64,000 bases of DNA, taken from Nitrospira sp. (GTDB taxonomy: Bacteria > Nitrospirota > Nitrospiria > Nitrospirales > Nitrospiraceae). Location: the NCBI GenBank assembly GCA_030123565.1, contig CP126122.1:3114800-3178799 (forward strand). Reading direction: 5' to 3'. Shown here one piece after another: positions 1 through 9,753 of the stretch. Numbering within the stretch: the first letter of the stretch is position 1; the number at the start of each line of letters is the position of its first letter. Below the pieces are notes generated by a model. The model made no database searches, was not told the DNA's origin, and saw nothing but the letters and a program-made list of their open reading frames with translations. The translations under genes and the position numbers were made by a program.

Positions 1-2815
1 GCCGGCTGGTCACCCCACCCAGGAGGGGACCGGTTCGCTCGAATTCCATCTGCACCTTGCCCGTCGTCGTGAGCCACCCAGTCATCACCGGTTTTTCCTC
101 GACGAGGGTCAAGAGACGTTCGATGGGAACGCCGTTCATGCGGAAGGTGCTTTGGGCCTGCCGAACCCGCTGCCCTGCCCCCCGCACCTTGACCTGACCC
201 GCCACATGCCCTTCGTTCGTATCCCCGCTGATTCGGTCGACCGTCAACAACCCATGGTCCCAGAGCACTCGACTCGAAAGGTCGGTGAGCAGGAACTTTT
301 GATAATAGACATGATCCACAAACACGAATGCTTCCAGCCTTCCGTCCGACCACCAGGTCTTGCGGACGGGCCGGTCTTGATGGGGGACGGATGAACCCCG
401 TTGGGACGGGACGAATGCCGCCACGTCGAGTTGTGAGGATTCGACGACCAAGCGGGCCTTCGGCGCCTCCGCCCAATGCGTGATGGAGCCGGACACCCGC
501 AGGTCGCCGCCTCCCAGGTGAAACGCCATGCGCTGGATCTGGATGTCGTCTTGATCGAACCGCAGCGTCACGAACGCATCGCGGATCGGTTCGCTCAACC
601 CTTCCACCTCGATGGCGCCTCGATCGAATCGCATCAGTCCGGACACGCGCCATGAACTGCGCTCCTTCATCTGCCCTTCCACATGCAACGCGGCGTCGAG
701 GGTCCCTGCCTTGATCGGCCCAAGCACGATCCCGGCCGGCAGCTTCTTCACGGACAAGGTGCCGGACGAGACGTCTGCGGCGAAGTCCATGTCTCCGGAC
801 AGGTGAACGGTCCCGGCCCCGGCGATCTTGATCGGAGGGAACAGCAGGCCCATGTGCCGAATCATCAAGACCTTGCCGCCGGACAGCCGGGCATCGAACT
901 CAACGGCCGCGGGAGCGTACAGCGGCTTGGTCAGGACGTTCGGGATGCGCAGCGCGACGGACTCCAAGTCAAGCCTCCCCTTGACCCTCGGTTCCCCGAC
1001 GACACCGGTCACCGCTGCCTGCATGCGCATGGTGCCGCCCACGTCCGGTCGTGGACCGAGATCGATTTCCTTTTCAAGCAACGACCACAGCTCGGTCGCC
1101 TCCGCCGACAGGTTCAGCTTCACATCGGAATAGGCCGTACCGTCGGTCATGGTGACCGTGCCGTGACCTTCAAGCTTGGCTGGGCCAAGCAGCCCTTCAA
1201 GATGTTCGATCGTCACGACCGTCTGCTTGGCATGGATGCGGGCCTGCACCTGCCGCACCGGGGCTGAGAAGAGGGCGCTGCGGAATCCTGCGTCATGAAG
1301 CATGAGCAGGACATCGACGACGGCCAGCCGTTTCCCGCCGGCCGGTTGCCCCATGACATGGGCGATCATTTCGACCTCACCGGTCGCCGGTTGCATTCTC
1401 GTCAGCAGGTCGCGCAGAAGCGAAAACCCCTCGATCCGCTGTGCGGAATCGACCAACCCCGTCAAGGGAGCGGTCCCCAGAATCCTGACATCGATGTGCG
1501 GGTCATCGACCCACTGTGTCATGAGCAGATCCTCCCCCGTCAGGCGCACCGGCCCGCATTGTGCGCGGAGTCCGGTAATCCGAATCTGCTCCATATCGTA
1601 GACGATGCGGCCGGACAGGGCCTCGAGGGGGGGATAGCGCGGATCCAGCGTGAACCGTCCGTTTCGCACTTCGATGAGTCCGCTGACGCTCGGATGCGAG
1701 CCGGGCGCCAGCAGCCCCGACAGGACCATCGACTGCATCGTGACAAGCCCATCGATACCGTGCTCCGCCACTTGCGACCGAACCTGATTCGAGACCCATG
1801 CGGTGGGAATCTGACTCAGTGCCCGCGCCAGCGTCACCGGTGGGGCGGACAGCGTCGCGGAATACTGCGCGCGCGCTGTACCGAGACCGACCACTTCCGC
1901 CGTCCCCTGCAAGGAGAGATCCGACAGCTCGACTTTCCATTCATCTGCGGCGAGACCATACCCCTCGGCCCTGGGCGACAGTCGGAGATGGGCGGTCAGT
2001 CGCGCCGGCCCGACAAACCCGTCTGACAGAGGCCCCAGGCCGGTCCAGAGAGAAATAAGATGCCGGACATCGATGCGATGGAGGCGGAGATCACCCTCGG
2101 CCTGCGGGTCGCTTCCGTCAGGATTCAGTGTCAGCGAGCCGTCCAGGGTAAACGCCGCCGTCTCTCGCTCTTGCGGAATCTCGCCGGAGAGTTGCAGCCT
2201 GGCATGGCGCCCAGGGATGTCGGACGAGAGGGTCGCCCCTGTCACCACGACCCGGATGGGAGTCCGCAAGGTGAGGCCAGACCCATCAATCACCGTGATC
2301 GCTCCGCCGGTCACCAACAGATTGCGCACCATCTGCAACCAGGCGAACGGCCGGGCCGGGCGATCGGAGGGGGCCGAACCATCGAAGGGCATGTCGCGCT
2401 CCGTCTCGCCGACGGACCAAATTCCGCTGTGGTTGCGGCGGACGGTCAAACGTGGGCGATCGACGATCAGGTCCTTGCCGACGATTCGTCCCCCCAGGAG
2501 CGGAAGGATTTGCAGCGTGATCTCCAGACGGTCGGCGGAAAACAGCGTCGCAGCGGAAACGCGGTCTTGAACCTGGACGTTGATCAGCTCCAGCCGGATG
2601 GAGGGGAAAACACGAACCTGCCATGTCTCGACGGACAAGCCCTGTCCCGTTCGCTGCTCGAATTCACGAAGGAGAGCCTCCCCGACCACCGGACGATTGA
2701 GTATCCAGGGCAGAGCCAGCAGGAACAGCAGCAGGAGAGTCGCGGCCAGCAGGAGTACCATCGCGCCTCGGCCGCCGCCTCTCCCTACCGAGGCCTTCCC
2801 TATGGGTCGATCCAC
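1..2815 (-). CDS. AsmA-family envelope protein, 3' end outside window
   Basis: The minus-strand frame is open from a GTG at 2815 to the window edge, about 938 codons without a stop. It begins with a Gly/Arg-rich basic leader, then a Leu-rich membrane segment (about residues 19-38), then the AsmA-type signature LNRPVVGEALLREFEQRTG. A long stretch of short beta-strand-like repeats follows (patterns such as VDRPRLTVRR and SGLIEVRNGRF). AsmA-like proteins are anchored in the inner membrane and cross the periplasm; several move phospholipid to the outer membrane. The GTG start is preceded by GGGAAG and overlaps the 3' end of the antiporter gene by 16 bp, so the two are probably co-transcribed. An ATG at 2761 would remove the basic leader. 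Family assignment is confident; substrate unknown. Confidence 0.85.
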   Translation of the reverse strand, partial: MDRPIGKASVGRGGGRGAMVLLLAATLLLLFLLALPWILNRPVVGEALLREFEQRTGQGLSVETWQVRVFPSIRLELINVQVQDRVSAATLFSADRLEITLQILPLLGGRIVGKDLIVDRPRLTVRRNHSGIWSVGETERDMPFDGSAPSDRPARPFAWLQMVRNLLVTGGAITVIDGSGLTLRTPIRVVVTGATLSSDIPGRHARLQLSGEIPQERETAAFTLDGSLTLNPDGSDPQAEGDLRLHRIDVRHLISLWTGLGPLSDGFVGPARLTAHLRLSPRAEGYGLAADEWKVELSDLSLQGTAEVVGLGTARAQYSATLSAPPVTLARALSQIPTAWVSNQVRSQVAEHGIDGLVTMQSMVLSGLLAPGSHPSVSGLIEVRNGRFTLDPRYPPLEALSGRIVYDMEQIRITGLRAQCGPVRLTGEDLLMTQWVDDPHIDVRILGTAPLTGLVDSAQRIEGFSLLRDLLTRMQPATGEVEMIAHVMGQPAGGKRLAVVDVLLMLHDAGFRSALFSAPVRQVQARIHAKQTVVTIEHLEGLLGPAKLEGHGTVTMTDGTAYSDVKLNLSAEATELWSLLEKEIDLGPRPDVGGTMRMQAAVTGVVGEPRVKGRLDLESVALRIPNVLTKPLYAPAAVEFDARLSGGKVLMIRHMGLLFPPIKIAGAGTVHLSGDMDFAADVSSGTLSVKKLPAGIVLGPIKAGTLDAALHVEGQMKERSSWRVSGLMRFDRGAIEVEGLSEPIRDAFVTLRFDQDDIQIQRMAFHLGGGDLRVSGSITHWAEAPKARLVVESSQLDVAAFVPSQRGSSVPHQDRPVRKTWWSDGRLEAFVFVDHVYYQKFLLTDLSSRVLWDHGLLTVDRISGDTNEGHVAGQVKVRGAGQRVRQAQSTFRMNGVPIERLLTLVEEKPVMTGWLTTTGKVQMEFERTGPLLGGVTSR

Positions 2816-4482
2816 GGCTCTTCCCTTCCCGTCGACGTCTCCTCGGATCGGCGCGCGATCCCGTCGGGTCGAAGCGTCCGTTCCGCCCGCCGCCGGTCGA
2901 TGCCCAGACGCAAGGCTTCGATATCGAGTTCCTGTTCGAGATGATGCAACAGCTCATCACCGATCGTCTCGTCATCACGCAGGCCGATGAGCGCCGACCG
3001 CTCGGCCTTCAATGTTTCCTGCCGCAAGCGCCGAAAGGCTTCGGCTGACTCCACAGACCCTTCCTCCGCCACGGGACCGGAACCGGCGAGCTGTTCCAAT
3101 TGCCGGCCATATTCGGCCCGCAATTGTTCGATATGGGCGGCCTGCGCCCACCCCTCCCGCATGGCAGCATCCAGGCGACCCAAAGCCGCCGTGGCGGCAT
3201 ATTCGCGCGCCAGCCGCTCCTCTCGCTCAAACCCACGGTCCTCTTCGAGACCCAGCCTGCGAATCAAGGGAGGCAGCGACAATCCCTGAAACACCAGGGT
3301 CGCCAAAATGACTGCCACGCTCAGGAGGATGATTTCCGCGCGGAATGGAAACGGCGTTCCCCCGCTCGTGGTCACCGGCAAGGCCAAGGCCGCCGCGAGC
3401 GTCACGATCCCCCGCATCCCGGTCCACGATACGAGAAAGAGATGCGACCAGGGCGGCATGGGATCGCGCGCCCGCAGGGACGGACTCAGCAACCGGGGGA
3501 CCATCGCCACCAGGGGAACCCACAGCAGGCGCACCAGGATCGCCGTCACACTCACCAGTGCGCCGGCCATGAGGACCATGCCGAGCTTGCCGGGCGGCAC
3601 CGCGTCGCGCAGCGAGCCCAGTTGCAGTCCGATCAAGACGAAAATCACGCCGTTCAGCATGAAGATCAAGACGTCCCACACGGCGCGGGCCTGAATACGC
3701 GTCGTCGGCGCAACCGCCGTGCTGAACTGCTGCCGGAGATACAATCCACCGGCCACACAGGCCAGCACGGCGGAGGCATGGATCGTCTCACCCAGAACCC
3801 AGGCCAGGTAGGGCGCGAGCAACGTGATGCCGATCTGCGTAAACCCGTCGTCGGTCGCGCGCAGGGCACGGCGGGCGAGAAACGCCACGCAGATGCCGAT
3901 CACGACACCGATCACCGCGGCAAAGACGAATTCCAACAACGTCTCGCCCAACAGAAACGAGCCGCTCACGACCGCCCCCACCGCCGCGCGATAGAGCACC
4001 AGCGCTGTGGCGTCGTTGACGAGACTCTCCCCTTCCAGGATGGTGACGACGCGACGCGGGATACCGAGTCGCTTCCCGATCGCCGTCGCGGACACGGCAT
4101 CCGGCGGCGACACGATGGCCCCCAACGCAATGGCCTCCGCCCACCCCATGCCGGGCAGGACCGTATGGGCGACCGCGGCCACCGCAGCGGTGGTGGCCAG
4201 CACCAGCCCGACGGCGAGGAGCGAGATCGGCCTGAGGTCGCGCCGGAATTCCCGCAAGGACGTGAAATAGGCCGCAGCCCAGAGAATCGGCGGGAGAAAG
4301 ACAAGGAAGACCAAGTCAGGATGGAAGGTAACCGCCGGCAACCCCGGCACAAGTCCCAGCGTCACCCCGCCGAGCACGAGGAAGATCGGATAGGGGATGC
4401 ACATATTTTGGGCGACAGCCGTCAGGGCCAGGACGGCCGCGAGCAACATGATGATGATTTCGAGCTGATGGAGGCCTTCCAA
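2800..4482 (-). CDS. CPA1-family Na+/H+ antiporter
   Basis: A 560-residue cation:proton antiporter of the inner membrane. The first 400 or so residues form about twelve hydrophobic segments. Family motifs are visible: LPPILW (63-68), SPPDAVSATAIGKRLGIPRR (125-144) and EGESLVNDATALV (150-162), the last carrying the Asn-Asp pair of electrogenic-type exchangers. The C-terminal 160 residues are charged and probably cytosolic. Such proteins export Na+ or K+ in exchange for protons in pH and salt homeostasis. It overlaps the downstream AsmA gene by 16 bp and is divergent from the amidohydrolase gene at 4704. Ion specificity cannot be read from sequence. Confidence 0.93.
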   Translation of the reverse strand: MEGLHQLEIIIMLLAAVLALTAVAQNMCIPYPIFLVLGGVTLGLVPGLPAVTFHPDLVFLVFLPPILWAAAYFTSLREFRRDLRPISLLAVGLVLATTAAVAAVAHTVLPGMGWAEAIALGAIVSPPDAVSATAIGKRLGIPRRVVTILEGESLVNDATALVLYRAAVGAVVSGSFLLGETLLEFVFAAVIGVVIGICVAFLARRALRATDDGFTQIGITLLAPYLAWVLGETIHASAVLACVAGGLYLRQQFSTAVAPTTRIQARAVWDVLIFMLNGVIFVLIGLQLGSLRDAVPPGKLGMVLMAGALVSVTAILVRLLWVPLVAMVPRLLSPSLRARDPMPPWSHLFLVSWTGMRGIVTLAAALALPVTTSGGTPFPFRAEIILLSVAVILATLVFQGLSLPPLIRRLGLEEDRGFEREERLAREYAATAALGRLDAAMREGWAQAAHIEQLRAEYGRQLEQLAGSGPVAEEGSVESAEAFRRLRQETLKAERSALIGLRDDETIGDELLHHLEQELDIEALRLGIDRRRAERTLRPDGIARRSEETSTGREEPWIDP

Positions 4483-4621
4483 GAATCAGGCTTTCAGTCT
4501 GGTACGAGGGGGAACCCCTGACGGCCGGTTCGACGGCCGCCCCATGCCGCTGCGAGGCTACCGGCTGAGCCGAGTGATGTCAACGAGCGGGAGAACGGAG
4601 GTCGCCCGATCGGTCGATCTG

Positions 4622-4650
4622 ATCGCCGGACTGTGGTACAGTCCGGCGAT
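4622..4650. promoter_or_regulatory. perfect 12-bp inverted repeat in divergent intergenic region
   Basis: The arms ATCGCCGGACTG and CAGTCCGGCGAT are exact reverse complements separated by TGGTA. The element lies between the divergent antiporter (start 4482) and amidohydrolase (start 4704) genes. There is no T-tract on either side, so it is more likely an operator or a 5' leader hairpin than a terminator. No regulator gene is adjacent. Confidence 0.5.
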
Positions 4651-4703
4651 TGAGGGGCCTGCGTAGTTCGCACTGCTCCTCTTCACTGTTCTCCTCTGCA
4701 CCG

Positions 4704-5486
4704 ATGGCCGGATCGACCCTCCCTATCGCCTTCTTGCACCTGGCCCCCATCCCTGGGGATCTCGCGGAAAACCGTCGCCTGATCGCCGATGGGATCACGA
4801 AGGCTGCTCGACTCGGCGCCGGCTGGATCATCACCCCGGAACTCGCGGTCAGCGGCTATACGTTTGCCGATACCCTCGGAACGGATTGGATTACCCCGCA
4901 ACCGGACGACTGGATGGCCAAGATCTGCCGTCTCGCCGCCCGGCTGCGCGTCACGATTTTTCTGTCGCATCCGGAACGGGATCGGCAATCGCACCGACTG
5001 TACAACAGCCTGTTCGCCATCGCTCCCGATGGACGCCTGGCGGGAACGCATCGCAAGATCAATACGCTCCGCGTCGGATCGGAAGCCTGGTCGACGCCCG
5101 GCACCCAGGCCGTCGCCTTTCCTGCCGCGCCGTTCGGCCCCATCGGCATCCTGATCTGCGCCGATGCCTTCTCACCGGACATCGCCAAAAGTTTGCAGGC
5201 GCAAGGGGCGAGGGCGCTGGTCTCCTCGGCGGCCTGGGCACCGGGACTGCACGGTCCGAACGGCGAATGGGAACGTTGCACGAAAGACACGGGCTTGCCG
5301 TTGTTCGTGTGCAATCGCACCGGGCCGGACTGCACACTCGATTTCAGAAAGGCCGAGAGCGTGGTGGCCCAGGGAGGACGGCGGCTCCTTTCACTGGCCT
5401 CGGAACATTCCACGATCTTCATCATCGGCTGGAATGTGAAAACAGGAACGCTCGCCTCGCCACAGTACCAACACATCCGGCTTTAG
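4704..5486 (+). CDS. carbon-nitrogen hydrolase (nitrilase superfamily)
   Basis: A 260-residue cytosolic amidohydrolase if translation starts at the ATG at 4704; an in-frame TTG at 4650 lies inside a hairpin and is less likely. The nitrilase catalytic triad is complete: Glu46 in PELAVSGY, Lys118 in HRKIN and Cys152 in ILICADAF. Members hydrolyse non-peptide C-N bonds of amides, nitriles or carbamoyl groups; the substrate cannot be assigned. No clear Shine-Dalgarno precedes the ATG. The gene converges with the RBBP9-type hydrolase gene that ends at 5521. Confidence 0.88.
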   Translation: MAGSTLPIAFLHLAPIPGDLAENRRLIADGITKAARLGAGWIITPELAVSGYTFADTLGTDWITPQPDDWMAKICRLAARLRVTIFLSHPERDRQSHRLYNSLFAIAPDGRLAGTHRKINTLRVGSEAWSTPGTQAVAFPAAPFGPIGILICADAFSPDIAKSLQAQGARALVSSAAWAPGLHGPNGEWERCTKDTGLPLFVCNRTGPDCTLDFRKAESVVAQGGRRLLSLASEHSTIFIIGWNVKTGTLASPQYQHIRL

Positions 5487-5520
5487 CCGGATGCGCCGTG
5501 AAGCGCATCTCGTCAGCTGG

Positions 5521-6081
5521 TCACGACGACTTCAGCAGGCCTTCGAACAACGCGAAACCGGTAGGCCAGTCACCCAGTCCACTATCCGCATTGATATGGC
5601 CGGCTGCGCCGATCTCGACGAATTCACTCCCCCAATCGTTCGCGCAACCTCGCGCATAGGCGACGGACCCGAACGGATCGTCCCGGCTGGCGACGACCAG
5701 CGCGGGAAAACGAAACTTGCCTGAAGGAACCGGCCGAAATCCTTGTGCCACGGCGGGAAACAGCGGCCCGCTGGGGTCCGGCACCGCCACCAGGAATGCC
5801 GCACGAACCGGCGCCGACGAACGCTGCGCCCAATGGGCCACCAACAGGCAACCCATACTATGCGCGATCAACAGCGGCGGAGCAGAGACCTGAGCCATCG
5901 CCGCATCGAGCGCAGACATCCATTCCTCACAGACAGGGCGGTCCCAATCACGCTGCTCCACCCGCCGCCAACTTGGATGCCGCCGCTCCCACAGGGTTTG
6001 CCAATGCCCAGGTCCGGAGTTGCCGATCCCCGGCAGGATCAACGTCGGCCCATCGGCCTCTTTTCCAGCATCACCCGGCAC
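5521..6081 (-). CDS. RBBP9/YdeN-family alpha/beta hydrolase
   Basis: A 186-residue single-domain alpha/beta hydrolase. The oxyanion region LPGIGNSGPGHWQ is near the N-terminus, followed by the nucleophile elbow AHSMG (Ser75), an acidic pair in SRDDPFGS (Asp134/Asp135) and the histidine in GHINADSG (His162). All three positions match the RBBP9/YdeN family of serine hydrolases, whose substrates are poorly defined. The start overlaps the end of the upstream flavoprotein gene by 11 bp, indicating translational coupling. Probably cytosolic, since no signal peptide is present. Confidence 0.9.
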   Translation of the reverse strand: MPGDAGKEADGPTLILPGIGNSGPGHWQTLWERRHPSWRRVEQRDWDRPVCEEWMSALDAAMAQVSAPPLLIAHSMGCLLVAHWAQRSSAPVRAAFLVAVPDPSGPLFPAVAQGFRPVPSGKFRFPALVVASRDDPFGSVAYARGCANDWGSEFVEIGAAGHINADSGLGDWPTGFALFEGLLKSS

Positions 6082-7312
6082 GGCTTGCGCGCTCCTTCAG
6101 CCAGGCGACTGCCCCCGCACCGGCCACCCGACCTCCGGCAAAACAGGCCGTGAGCAGATATCCTCCGGTCGGCGCCTCCCAATCCAGCATTTCTCCCGCG
6201 CAAAATACACCCGGCAGAGTACGCAGCATCAACCGCCCGTCGAGCGCCTTGAATGCCACTCCTCCGGCGGTGCTGATCGCTTCCGCCAAGGGTCGTGGCG
6301 CCGCGAGTGCGAGCGGCAATGATTTGATCGCCGCAGCCAACCGGGCCGGGTCGGCGAAGGCTTCTTTCGAGACGAGTTCCCGAAGCAGGCCGGCCTTGAC
6401 CCCTTCGATATGGGCCCGCCGCTGCAGCTGGGTCGCCATCGTCCGCTTCCCCCGCGGCTGAGAGAGGTCTTTGATGAGTCGCGGCAACTCCCGATCCGGT
6501 GCCAAATCCAACCTCAACGTTCCTCGCCCCTTCGCTCGAATCTCCTCACGCAGGCAGGCGGCCACCGCATAGATCACCCCACCCTCGACCCCGGTTTCCG
6601 TGATCACGAATTCTCCCATGCGACGGATCACCTCGCCGGTCGGAGCCTTCGCAACCACGCCCACGGTTTTCACCGGATGTCCGGCGAACCTGGCGCGGAA
6701 GTGCTCGCTCCATTCCACATCGAAGCCGCAGTTCGCCGGTTGTAACGGAGCAATCTGAACAGCCTTCCCGGCAAGCAGCGGCACCCAGGCGGCGTCCGAC
6801 CCGAGCTTCGGCCAACTGCCGCCCCCCAGCGCCAGCACGACCGCATCAGCCTTGACGGATTGCGTTCCCTGCGGCGTCTCAAAGAGCAGCGCACCCTGCC
6901 TGTCCCAGCCGGTCCAGCGGTGCCGCACGTGAAGGGTCAAGCCGGCCTGACGCAACCGTCGCAGCCAGGTTCTCAGGAGCGGCGCCGCCTTCATATCGAC
7001 CGGAAACACACGACCGGAGGAACCGACAAACGTCTTAACCCCGAGACCGCTCGCCCAGGCGCGTAACGCATCCGGACCGAACTCGGCCAACCAGGGTGTA
7101 ACCTGCGCCACACGCTCACCATAACGGGACAGAAATAACTCCGGCGGATCGGAATGGGTCAGGTTCAGTCCGCCCTTTCCTGCCAGGAGAAACTTGCGGC
7201 CGATGGACGCCATGGAATCGTAGAGTTCCACCTGCGCGCCTCCGGCCAGCGCCGTCTCTGCCGCCATGAGCCCGGCCGGCCCTCCGCCGATGATTGCAAT
7301 CTTCATGGGCAT
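6071..7312 (-). CDS. BaiN/HI0933-family NAD(P)/FAD-dependent flavoprotein
   Basis: A 413-residue flavoprotein. The N-terminal Rossmann motif IAIIGGGPAGLMAAE binds FAD, and the following GRKFLLAGKGGLNLTH is characteristic of the HI0933/BaiN family (the TIGR03862 branch). The C-terminal FCAGEMLDWEAPTGGYLL is the second FAD-contact region. Family members include a clostridial bile-acid reductase, but most have no known substrate. Two ATGs (codons 1 and 3) are possible starts. The downstream alpha/beta hydrolase overlaps the 3' end by 11 bp, so the two form an operon. Confidence 0.9.
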   Translation of the reverse strand: MPMKIAIIGGGPAGLMAAETALAGGAQVELYDSMASIGRKFLLAGKGGLNLTHSDPPELFLSRYGERVAQVTPWLAEFGPDALRAWASGLGVKTFVGSSGRVFPVDMKAAPLLRTWLRRLRQAGLTLHVRHRWTGWDRQGALLFETPQGTQSVKADAVVLALGGGSWPKLGSDAAWVPLLAGKAVQIAPLQPANCGFDVEWSEHFRARFAGHPVKTVGVVAKAPTGEVIRRMGEFVITETGVEGGVIYAVAACLREEIRAKGRGTLRLDLAPDRELPRLIKDLSQPRGKRTMATQLQRRAHIEGVKAGLLRELVSKEAFADPARLAAAIKSLPLALAAPRPLAEAISTAGGVAFKALDGRLMLRTLPGVFCAGEMLDWEAPTGGYLLTACFAGGRVAGAGAVAWLKERASRAG

Positions 7313-7613
7313 GCCGATCTTTCTTCACCCTCCTGCACCGACCAGCCAAACAGGTACGGGCCGGGTTGCTCCAAACCATCACCGGGCCGGAATGCCGACC
7401 GTGAACAATCCGAGTGCAGTCCTGATAGAGGCGAGCAACGTGCGCTCGTTGGGCCGGTCGGGTCCATTGTCGAGCCAGACGATCCCCTACGCTCTGTCGG
7501 CATTTTCCCGCATCATGACTTTCCGACAGGCCGTCGAACGATATCCCATCGAGGGATGAAGCTCAAGAGATCGGCCTGATGAGCAAGGCGGGGAAACGAG
7601 AGCGGGAAAGGGA
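7313..7613. other. intergenic, no feature seen
   Basis: This 301-bp gap separates the DUF748 gene end from the flavoprotein start. Open frames here lack ribosome-binding sites and resemble no family I know. It probably carries the promoter of the flavoprotein operon, but no clear -35/-10 pair stands out. Confidence 0.4.
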
Positions 7614-9191
7614 TCAGGAATGAACAGCACGTTTGAAACCCGGCACAATCGCCTTGATGAACGCATTCTTCACGAGGTTGATGAGGATCTCCCAGGTATC
7701 GGCTCGCGGATCACTCAACGGTCCGGACACCACGGTCTCCGTGGCAACTTCGCTTCGCGGCTCGTTTTCAAACAGAGTCACGATACTGTCGATCAGGCCC
7801 TCATATACCTGTTTCAGAAACCCCTTATCTTTATCTTTCTCCGGGTCGTAGACGGCCACATCCTTAAAGAACGGCCTGATATAGCCATCCATCTTTCCCC
7901 CCTGCACGGTGATTTCGCTGAAGAATGCAAAGGTACCGGCGTGAACGTCGGCATCGGTATGGGCACGCAAGACATTGTTCATCGACTTTAACGAGGTCTT
8001 GAGGATTTTGATTTTCACGTCGAAGTCGGGCAAGGGTATTTGCGGCCGAAAAACTCCTTTGGCTGTGAGTGTTCCACTTCCCATAAAGCGACCCGTGAGA
8101 TCGACTTTCGCCGTGCCCCGGTCGAACCGATTCGACAAATCATGAATGGTCATCTCCATCTGGGTGAGGAACACCCGATAGCCCGGCTCGTTGTCTTTGT
8201 TCACGAATCCTATTTCACTCTTCGTGATTGTTCCACGCTCGACCCTGAGCATCAGCTTAGGCTGGCTCCGGCCGACCTTTCCCCGGGAAGCCGCTGCCTG
8301 CGCCGCTCTTTTGGCTGTTGCCGTTGAGCCGCCGGCCTGGACGTAATCGGCCCGCAACCCATCCCGCGTGAACTCTTGCAACTCAACCTGTTCGACGGTG
8401 GGTGAATATTCCACATGGCCCCTGGCATCGAGCACGCCGTCCCGTATCTGCACATTCACTCGTCCCGCCAGCGGCAACAAATCTTTCAGGACGACATGGG
8501 TCAGCGTGACGTTTGCATCTACCCCCAGATGCGGCTGCGCCAGGAAATCGGCCTTTCCTTCGACGGTGAGTCGTCCGGCATCAAAAACCTGGGCGGCCAG
8601 CCGGATCTTGGACGGATATACATGGTCCGCCGACTCGATGTTGCGAATATTTTCTGCATGGAATTGAATAGCCTGCAAGCGCAGAGGCTTGCTGTTCGGC
8701 GAATCGATATAGGTTACGTCGCCGTCCGAAATTTGCAGGGCATTGATTTCCACAGGATAGAGTTGGAGCACCGCTTCCTGCCATCCCCCCTCTTTCAAAT
8801 CTCGTTCATCGGCGGTTTCCTCGGCGGCTTGTGCTCGCGTGAAGTAGACGACCGGGCGCTCGATCCGATGGTCGCTCACCACATTCCTCGTCAACAGCTT
8901 CCGCCAATGAATACTGGCATTCCACCGCGCAATTTTTGCGAGAGGCTGCTCGGGACGCTTCGCTTGCATCAGCACCACATTCTCGAGTTCGACGGAAAGC
9001 CCCAAAGGATGGAAGTCGAGCGCACCGATTGTTAAGTGGTATCCGTCCAATGCCCGGTTCGCCCGCCGTTCGGCATAGACGCGAAGAGGCTCGTCGATGA
9101 AGGCGACGGCCACCGCCACGAGCATCACCGATACGATCACGCCGATGCCTATCTGTTTCCACCGCCGCTGCGAGGCGAGGGACCAATTCAT
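7614..9191 (-). CDS. DUF748 domain-containing envelope protein
   Basis: A 525-residue protein from the ATG at 9191; the frame stays open upstream to 9269, but the segment starting MNWSLASQRRWKQIG gives a standard basic-then-hydrophobic N-terminus. One membrane anchor (about residues 15-35) is followed by a long periplasmic region with the DUF748 pattern, including FHPLGLSVELENVVL and LDARGHVEYSP. DUF748 proteins are relatives of AsmA/TamB-type bridge proteins, and a role in lipid or lipopolysaccharide export is inferred only from that. The last 60 residues include a hydrophobic helix. Located about 5 kb from the AsmA gene, with no operon partner. Confidence 0.85.
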   Translation of the reverse strand: MNWSLASQRRWKQIGIGVIVSVMLVAVAVAFIDEPLRVYAERRANRALDGYHLTIGALDFHPLGLSVELENVVLMQAKRPEQPLAKIARWNASIHWRKLLTRNVVSDHRIERPVVYFTRAQAAEETADERDLKEGGWQEAVLQLYPVEINALQISDGDVTYIDSPNSKPLRLQAIQFHAENIRNIESADHVYPSKIRLAAQVFDAGRLTVEGKADFLAQPHLGVDANVTLTHVVLKDLLPLAGRVNVQIRDGVLDARGHVEYSPTVEQVELQEFTRDGLRADYVQAGGSTATAKRAAQAAASRGKVGRSQPKLMLRVERGTITKSEIGFVNKDNEPGYRVFLTQMEMTIHDLSNRFDRGTAKVDLTGRFMGSGTLTAKGVFRPQIPLPDFDVKIKILKTSLKSMNNVLRAHTDADVHAGTFAFFSEITVQGGKMDGYIRPFFKDVAVYDPEKDKDKGFLKQVYEGLIDSIVTLFENEPRSEVATETVVSGPLSDPRADTWEILINLVKNAFIKAIVPGFKRAVHS

Positions 9192-9336
9192 ACGTGACGC
9201 TCTTGTGGCTGACCGAGAAACCGGTTGGTTCCTCGGTATACAGATCTCATAGTACGGCTGGGTTCGCATGGCCGAATACTGGAGAAAGCCCGAGTCCCCG
9301 CGAAAAGGGCCCGGCCGGAGGGGAGCGAGTCATCCG

Positions 9337-9753
9337 CTATCGCGGAAGCGTGACCGAAAGAAACCAAGCCGGCTTCATACGTCGGAAATCGGTGCGCACG
9401 TGCGTCTTCAAGGCTGCCTTGGAATCCAATACGTAGCGCCGATCATTCTTTCGCACGAACACCACCCAATGCCAGAAGGGCCGGCCCCCTTCCAGATGCC
9501 ACTTGATGGCCAGCAAGGCGCAGTCCGGCAGGTCCGACCAGGCACGAAACGGCCTCGTTCCCCGCGCGGTACGAATGCCGAACTGCGCGAGCAATCGCTT
9601 CACAGGGGCCGTCTCCGACCACAGTCTCCGATCCTGAGCGGAGATGCCCAACGACGCGGCCATGGCCTTCGCGCGCGCATAGGACAGGCCGGCGATCGCT
9701 GCAACGCTCGCAATGCCGCAGCCGGTTCGTTCTTCTTGAACGACAGGCTTCAT
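9337..9753 (-). CDS. C39-like papain-fold cysteine peptidase
   Basis: A 138-residue protein resembling the peptidase C39 domain of bacteriocin transporters but free-standing. The nucleophile is Cys12 in RTGCGIASVAAIAG, with His95 in FWHWVVF and Asp110 in YVLDSK completing a papain-type triad. The ATG at 9753 overlaps the stop of the GNAT gene in an ATGA junction, so translation is coupled. Upstream extension of the frame runs inside the GNAT gene and is not used. No signal peptide is present. Substrate unknown; no bacteriocin-like gene is nearby, and it may be a housekeeping peptidase or a catalytically reused domain. Confidence 0.8.
   Translation of the reverse strand: MKPVVQEERTGCGIASVAAIAGLSYARAKAMAASLGISAQDRRLWSETAPVKRLLAQFGIRTARGTRPFRAWSDLPDCALLAIKWHLEGGRPFWHWVVFVRKNDRRYVLDSKAALKTHVRTDFRRMKPAWFLSVTLPR

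Noticed and set aside
1295-2944. Plus-strand frames opposite the AsmA gene
   Set aside because: They are mirror frames of the AsmA coding sequence, with no ribosome sites or family motifs.
3100-4521. Long plus-strand frame of 473 codons
   Set aside because: It is antisense to the clear Na+/H+ antiporter gene and reads as His/Arg/Gln-rich sequence typical of a shadow frame in G+C-rich DNA.
7266-7559. Plus-strand 97-codon frame between the flavoprotein and DUF748 genes
   Set aside because: It begins antisense to the flavoprotein N-terminus and has no family resemblance.
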